From the NCBI GenBank assembly GCA_950106755.1, contig OX467084.1, positions 39,001,213 to 39,065,212 on the forward strand: 64,000 nt of DNA, given 5' to 3'. The notes under the pieces were generated by a model. The model did no database searches. It was not told where the DNA came from and saw nothing but the letters and a program-made list of their open reading frames with translations. Position 1 is the first letter of the stretch; each line of letters begins with the position of its first letter. Positions 59,151 through 64,000 of this stretch are shown in pieces. The position numbers and the translations under genes were made by a program. This stretch comes from Climacium dendroides (lineage: Eukaryota; Streptophyta; Bryopsida; Hypnales; Climaciaceae).

Positions 59151-60420
59151 TTATAAAAGAGGCAGTTTCATACTGGCATATTCTATTCTGTGATTTTGAT
59201 TGTTGGTCCTCACTAGGTGGTCATGAATGTTATTGAAATCAAACTCTTCCGGCCAAAGGATTCTTCGCTCGTGCAGAAGATGTACTCCCTTGAGAAACAA
59301 ATTAGCCAGGGAGAGAAAGTCAATGACAATCAAACAGAGAGCAGCTGCAGTTCCAAGAATCACCCCGCACTTCGAAGGAAGGCCAGGAACAAGGCCCTCG
59401 GGGTTAACCGAAAAAAGTCTCCCTACAGAAAACAAAGCCGCTCAGAAGAACAATTGCAAAAAGAAAAAGAGGTTAAAATCAGAATCCACTAAACGCAAGT
59501 AAAAGCAACGATAAGGCGACAAAAATGGCGTCTCCTCCACTCTGCAGCTCCGCACTGAGTCGCTCAATTGCCCACTACGGCTCACTCACTCACTCTCTCA
59601 TCAATGCAACCACAGCGCAATGTCATAAACTCTTCCTCATCAAACTGCAAGCACATTTCAAAACCTCCTCTAATGGAACAGTACGCTCGATCGACTTCTC
59701 CTAAAATCGTTTTGGGCAAGAGCATAAATCAAAAGAGACGGAATCAGTCTGATGACTATTCTTGTGTCCAAAACATAAAATATAAAATCTGACGACGATG
59801 AACAGCAAATGTACTTCCACGAACTTCCACAGCGTGAGGGTTTACTTATTGTATGATCCAAGTCACTTCACCATTCTTAACGTGACTTCGATAGTTCACA
59901 AGTCTTAGGAACTGCTCAATTATAGAAAGACTTTTTCTCAATATCGGGAGACGGAACTGCTCACCTGCAGTACATAGGAATCGTGAGGGATCTTCCTTTT
60001 TACTGGGATGAAAGCAAGCTCTGATCCATCAATCTTAGTGAGAACTGAAGTGAAGAAAACAGAGTGCACGCAAGACAAGGATGATAAGTTACAGTTCTGA
60101 CTGCTCAATATACTCAAAAAAGATGAATTCCCCCTCGTCGTTTTCTTTCCCACGAAAATAAATGGGAGAAGACGACAATTGACATCCGTCAGGCACCGTG
60201 CAGAGGCGTAAATTGGCCAAGCCAGAGGTGTCTGGAGCGCAACAATCATGTGAGAATTGTGCAAGAAGACGGACAGAAGAGTCAACTGGAAGCTCTGCTG
60301 CTGATAATGAAGGCGGGGGTCTCCATAAGGCATCCCTCTCAGCGATGATGCGGTTTTTTGGAGGGGTTGCACACCTCAAAACATTTTTTCAGTCAAATAT
60401 TTTCCCAATTATGTAGCAAC
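59151..60420. pseudogene. Gene-like remnant region, both strands
   Basis: The sequence is GC-richer than its surroundings. Plus strand: ATG at 59526 opens a 59-codon frame to 59705 (MASPPLCSSALSRSIAHYGS), Ser/Leu-rich and with few acidic residues, like a plastid transit peptide. Minus strand: 60044-59965 is a good internal exon (TTCAG acceptor, GTGAGC donor, LTKIDGSELAFIPVKRKI). Another minus frame (60379-60089) ends GKENDEGEFIFFEYIEQSEL. 59435-59151 carries overlapping frames on both strands. I could not join these into one gene, so fragments of a decayed or captured gene are likely. Confidence 0.3.
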
Positions 60421-60664
60421 ACACTTGAGATACTAATATTAAGAGAGTCGGTTTCAAGGATCATTGTCATTGTGATCATTGTCATTGTGAATGACGAGAC
60501 AATGATGTCTCATGAGCAGGTCTAGCAACCTCCTCATGGAAGTAGAATCTATGACTATAGGAAGAGATTATTTAAGTTGGTCCATATTGCATCATGAATT
60601 GGTATGTGATTCCATCTACTATTGGTGTGATTTTTTGTACTATCAATCATGATTCCTACATCAT

Positions 60665-61250
60665 TGTATTATTTTGTTAATCATAAAGAGTCCTAGCAAG
60701 TTTCAAGGCATAACGACACAAGCAAGGACAACTTCAATCATTTTTGGTGAATTTTAAGCAAGTTCAAAGCATACAACATCCAAATGAAGACAATGAATAG
60801 TCATTTCTTACTCCAAAACTACTTTTGAACACACCAAGCAGATCAAAATCCTTGAAAAGTATAAATTACTTCAATTGGGATTTTATGGATTTTTATATGG
60901 ATGATTCGTTAACTTTTACAAATTCAAATGACCTTGGAAGAGGAAAGATGAGAACTTTTGTCTAATTTTGGTAGATGGTACAATATGCTTGACATTTGGA
61001 GCTCTCTTCTAAAAGTTTAAGTTTAGTCCAAAAGTAGATTTGCTTTTTTTAGTAAATAATAGTTCAATACTAAAAATCTTGGAGATTAACAAAAGGTTGA
61101 CGCCTTGAGGCAAAGTATAAAAGTCCTCTTCTCTTCCCAAACAACCCCTTTCTCAAATGTTGTACTTAATTCTTGTTCCATTAAATGTTTTTTTGGTCAG
61201 TTTGTGTCAACATGGTATTTTTTCAAGCACTTTTTTTTATTTTATAGTAT
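60665..61250 (+). repeat. TATA-bearing direct repeat, copy 1
   Basis: Collinear with 62395-62960. Blocks include AAAGTATAAAAGTCCTCTTC, GACATTTGGA and GTTGTAC. The TATAAAAG box near 61116 gives it an LTR- or promoter-like look; no TG...CA ends found. Confidence 0.65.
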
Positions 61251-62394
61251 TTTTGGTGCACAATTAAAAGACTTGGGGTCCCTTTAAACTTTGTCATGTT
61301 GCTTCTAGTCTAACATTTGTGGATTTCCTTTTCTAACATTCATGTTCATGTGGGTTTTCTTTAAAGTTTCGATTCATTATTTCATAGTTTTTATTTGCAA
61401 TACTTCCTTTGTGTATGAGTCTTTGAATCTTAAAAGTTTTTTTTTTCACTTCTATATTAGGTTATATTAACAAAAAAAAACTAAAAAGAGTAAGATTGCA
61501 ATTGATAAAATATTCACCAATGTAGTATTTTATCCTTAGAAGCTAGGAGTGCATAAATCATTCTAATCTCTTGCTTTTAAAAAAAATTAGGTATTCTAAT
61601 GCCAATGTAGGTCTAGTTTCTTAAGGGTATGAAAGCCCTGTGCGAACATATAATATATTATGAATATATTGGTATTTGACTAGAAAAACATTAACCAAAT
61701 ATTGTTTAGTACAAAGTAAATTAATGTTCATGGTAGTATGTAAATAATAATGTATCACAATTAATATAATAAACGACAATTGAAAAGTTATAGGGCTAAA
61801 TACAGATCTTTTAGAAGGACCCGCCTTTCAAGGGTTAATAGCAAACCACCCTTTTCAAACTGCAACCTAGCTCAAAACTTGCAATGCATGTGTCAAAATT
61901 TGACTAAAATTTGAGTTAGTATTCCATATGTGGTAAAATATCCTTTAAATTTAGAAAAACTCATAATAGATTGTTTGTCATTTTGAGAGAAAACTAGAAA
62001 GTTAATATATTAGCCTTGTAGATGCAAACTCAAGTAATATAAAGAATGAACTAATCAAAGACCAAAGAAAGGTGCTTTTGAAATGGAAACATGCTAGAAG
62101 GTCAATAGTATAATCGATTTGTCATGATTCTCCTTCAACCAAAATATTCTTGATCCATCAAATATAATAAGAGCCAACAACAAACAAACCTTCTTTTGAA
62201 AAATATTCCATAAGAATTTGAGCCTACATATAGTGTAAAAGACTTCTTCAAAAGTCATATGTAAATTTTTGGATTTCTCTTAATTGCACAAGTTAATTTT
62301 TAGGAAAGTCAACTACTTTAATTAACACTGATAAATTCTTAGAAATTACCCAAGTTGTGGTAAAATTCTATTGAAAATTGAAATATAACATCTA
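61251..62394. other. Non-coding stretch between the two direct repeats
   Basis: AT-rich; no coding motif that would make it the interior of a retroelement. Confidence 0.5.
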
Positions 62395-62960
62395 TTAGTA
62401 ATAAAGAGCTTTGACAAGTTTTAAGGCATTCCAACACTAACAAGTACTCAAATGAACAATTTTAACAATTCTAAGCAAATTTTAAATAGACTCGAGGATT
62501 TGATCAAAGCTACAAGAGTATACAACATTTGAATGAAGCCAAAGTGGAATCTTTTTTTATTCCAGCAACTCCTTTAAATACTCTAAGTAAATCAAAATTC
62601 AAGGAAAATTTAAATTCCTTCATCTAGGATTTTACAATTTATTATTTTAAGGATTCACTTACTTTTATAAGTTTGAACGAGAGTATGCAATCCATTTGAC
62701 ATTTGGAACTTTTTTCCAAAAGTTAGGATTAGTCTAACAATAAATTTGACTTTGCTTTAGTAATTAGAGGTTAAACTCTAAAAATGTTGGGATTAAATGA
62801 GGGATGAAGCCTTGAAGCAAAGTATAAAAGGCCTTCTTTTCCCAAACCACCTCTTTCTATGTTGTACCTTGTTCTTTGGTCCATTTAGTGAATTTTGGTC
62901 AATTGGGGCAAATTTTAGAACCATGGTGTTTTTGAGTCTATACTTTTTTTTTATCAGTTT
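62395..62960 (+). repeat. TATA-bearing direct repeat, copy 2
   Basis: Diverged partner of 60665-61250, with AAAGTATAAAAGGCCTTCTT near 62819. Confidence 0.65.
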
Positions 62961-64000
62961 TGTAGAAGTTTCGGTGCATTCCTTGAAGGACGTGGGGGTT
63001 CATCAAATCTTGTCATCTTTCATCTTGTTTAGTGTACTTTTTTTTATCCTAACATTTTTTATTTTTTTAACTACTTTAACAACCCTAGAGAATTCCAACC
63101 GAATTTCAGTGATGGTGGTAGTTAGAGTTCTTCAGAGTGTCATATTCATTCATCTTGGTCTTATTATTTTTTTGCATGAGATCCTTGTGTGAGGAATCCA
63201 ACTCTTTGAGAATTTCTTCCCCATAGCTTTAATATGCTAATTGTATATATGTGTTCAACTTTGAGAGGAAATTGTGTGATGATTCCTTCCAGAGTTGAAT
63301 TTATATACAAGTTCTTTCTTCGGAGTGGTTTGTCTGCATTTTGTGCGGGTATTAGTGTGTAGTGTCACTCTTTGACTGTTCCTAGAGCACCCATCCAATA
63401 TCTGAAGTGAAGACTCTTCTTCAGCAATATCATTAAATAATTGTATTGAAAATTTTAAAAATTAAATGAGTTGGATTGTTATTTTTAAAAATCTTCAGTA
63501 ATACCAACTGATGATGTAATAATGCGTGTATGTGGGGGTGGATACCAATTTGCTAAAGTTAATGGTATTGAAAAATCATTAGAGAAAAAAGCGAGCCTTA
63601 GGAGGGCTGCTCCACAGCCCTTGAAGGACCCCACAGTAAGCTTGGTTACTAAAATTTTTTCCCCCTATTGTTGAATCTCAATGTCGGATGGTTATCAATG
63701 GTTCAAAAGCTAAGAACAAAGTGTTCAAAAATTAGGGTTTATGATGATCTATTGCATCTTAGCCCTTATTTTAAAGGGCTTTGCCAAATTAAGCTAAATT
63801 TAGTTAAGTGTAGCCACATTAAGTGACTTTTAAAGCTAGTTGCCAATGCCAATAGCAACTTGCTTCAAAAGCCACTTCCTCAATTTCATGTGTTGGTGGA
63901 GGAGATGAGCCACTCTTTATACAAGTGGGGTAATGGTAGATGCAACTATTCATGTGGGTTACGTAAATTAGGAGGAATAAGAATTCAACATCTCATATTT
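62961..64000. other. Non-coding end of window
   Basis: T-rich frames at 62.8-63.2 kb are low-complexity. 63.6-64.0 kb is mildly GC-richer with no supportable gene. Confidence 0.45.

Noticed and set aside
62797..63192. 131-codon frame
   Set aside because: It lies largely in TTTTTT-rich DNA within and beyond the TATA-bearing repeat; Phe/Leu-rich artefact.

Overview
This is nuclear DNA from a land plant. It is AT-rich and repeat-laden, with GT-AG introns, plant transposon families and few genes. A DUF7869-type gene of the kind I associate with mosses and other seed-free lineages suggests a bryophyte or another early-diverging plant, but the species cannot be named from the sequence.

Layout. 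1-9760: a very young Ty3/gypsy LTR retrotransposon. Its 5' LTR is cut by the window edge; its 3' LTR is complete and unusually long (7008-9760, 2753 bp). It has intact gag-protease and pol ORFs and a further 139-aa ORF inside the LTR. All 668 LTR bases visible in both copies look identical. It sits inside a minus-strand gene (9761-11333) whose product has a ParB-like C-terminal part. 11.4-12.6 kb and 18.4-19.3 kb: two arrays of a near-palindrome, with arms GTTYAGAGCG and CGCTCTRAAC around a 2-bp centre. In the first array the best seven copies lie about 50 bp apart with alternating centres and unrelated spacers. In the second the units are about 62 bp. The first array lies just 5' of the ParB-like minus-strand gene. 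The second lies just 5' of a plus-strand DUF7869 gene (19.7-22.8 kb), so the locus is roughly mirror-symmetric. Between them is a small five-exon minus-strand gene (15.4-16.6 kb).

22.9-49.3 kb is mostly non-coding repeat sea. Well-delimited elements in it are: a MITE with about 50-bp terminal inverted repeats (25.8-26.1 kb); a 2.2-kb inverted-repeat structure (26.1-28.3 kb); a piggyBac-like TTAA element (35123-36089) inserted into a dispersed repeat whose empty counterpart is also in the window; and a 5.3-kb hAT-type element (38628-43891) with a perfect 8-bp target duplication, GC-rich subterminal repeats and a cargo gene. A long inverted repeat lies at 47.3-48.1 kb.

49.5-53.6 kb holds the one clearly intact host gene, a seven-exon cytochrome P450 of CYP704 type (544 aa, all signature motifs), probably a fatty-acid hydroxylase. 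53.6-64 kb is again repeats. It includes a CACTA-type MITE (55974-56189, CAA target duplication), gene-like remnants at 59.2-60.4 kb, and two diverged TATA-bearing direct repeats (60.7 and 62.4 kb).

Exon limits were read by eye from splice signals and reading frame. Family names rest on recognised motifs, not on searches.
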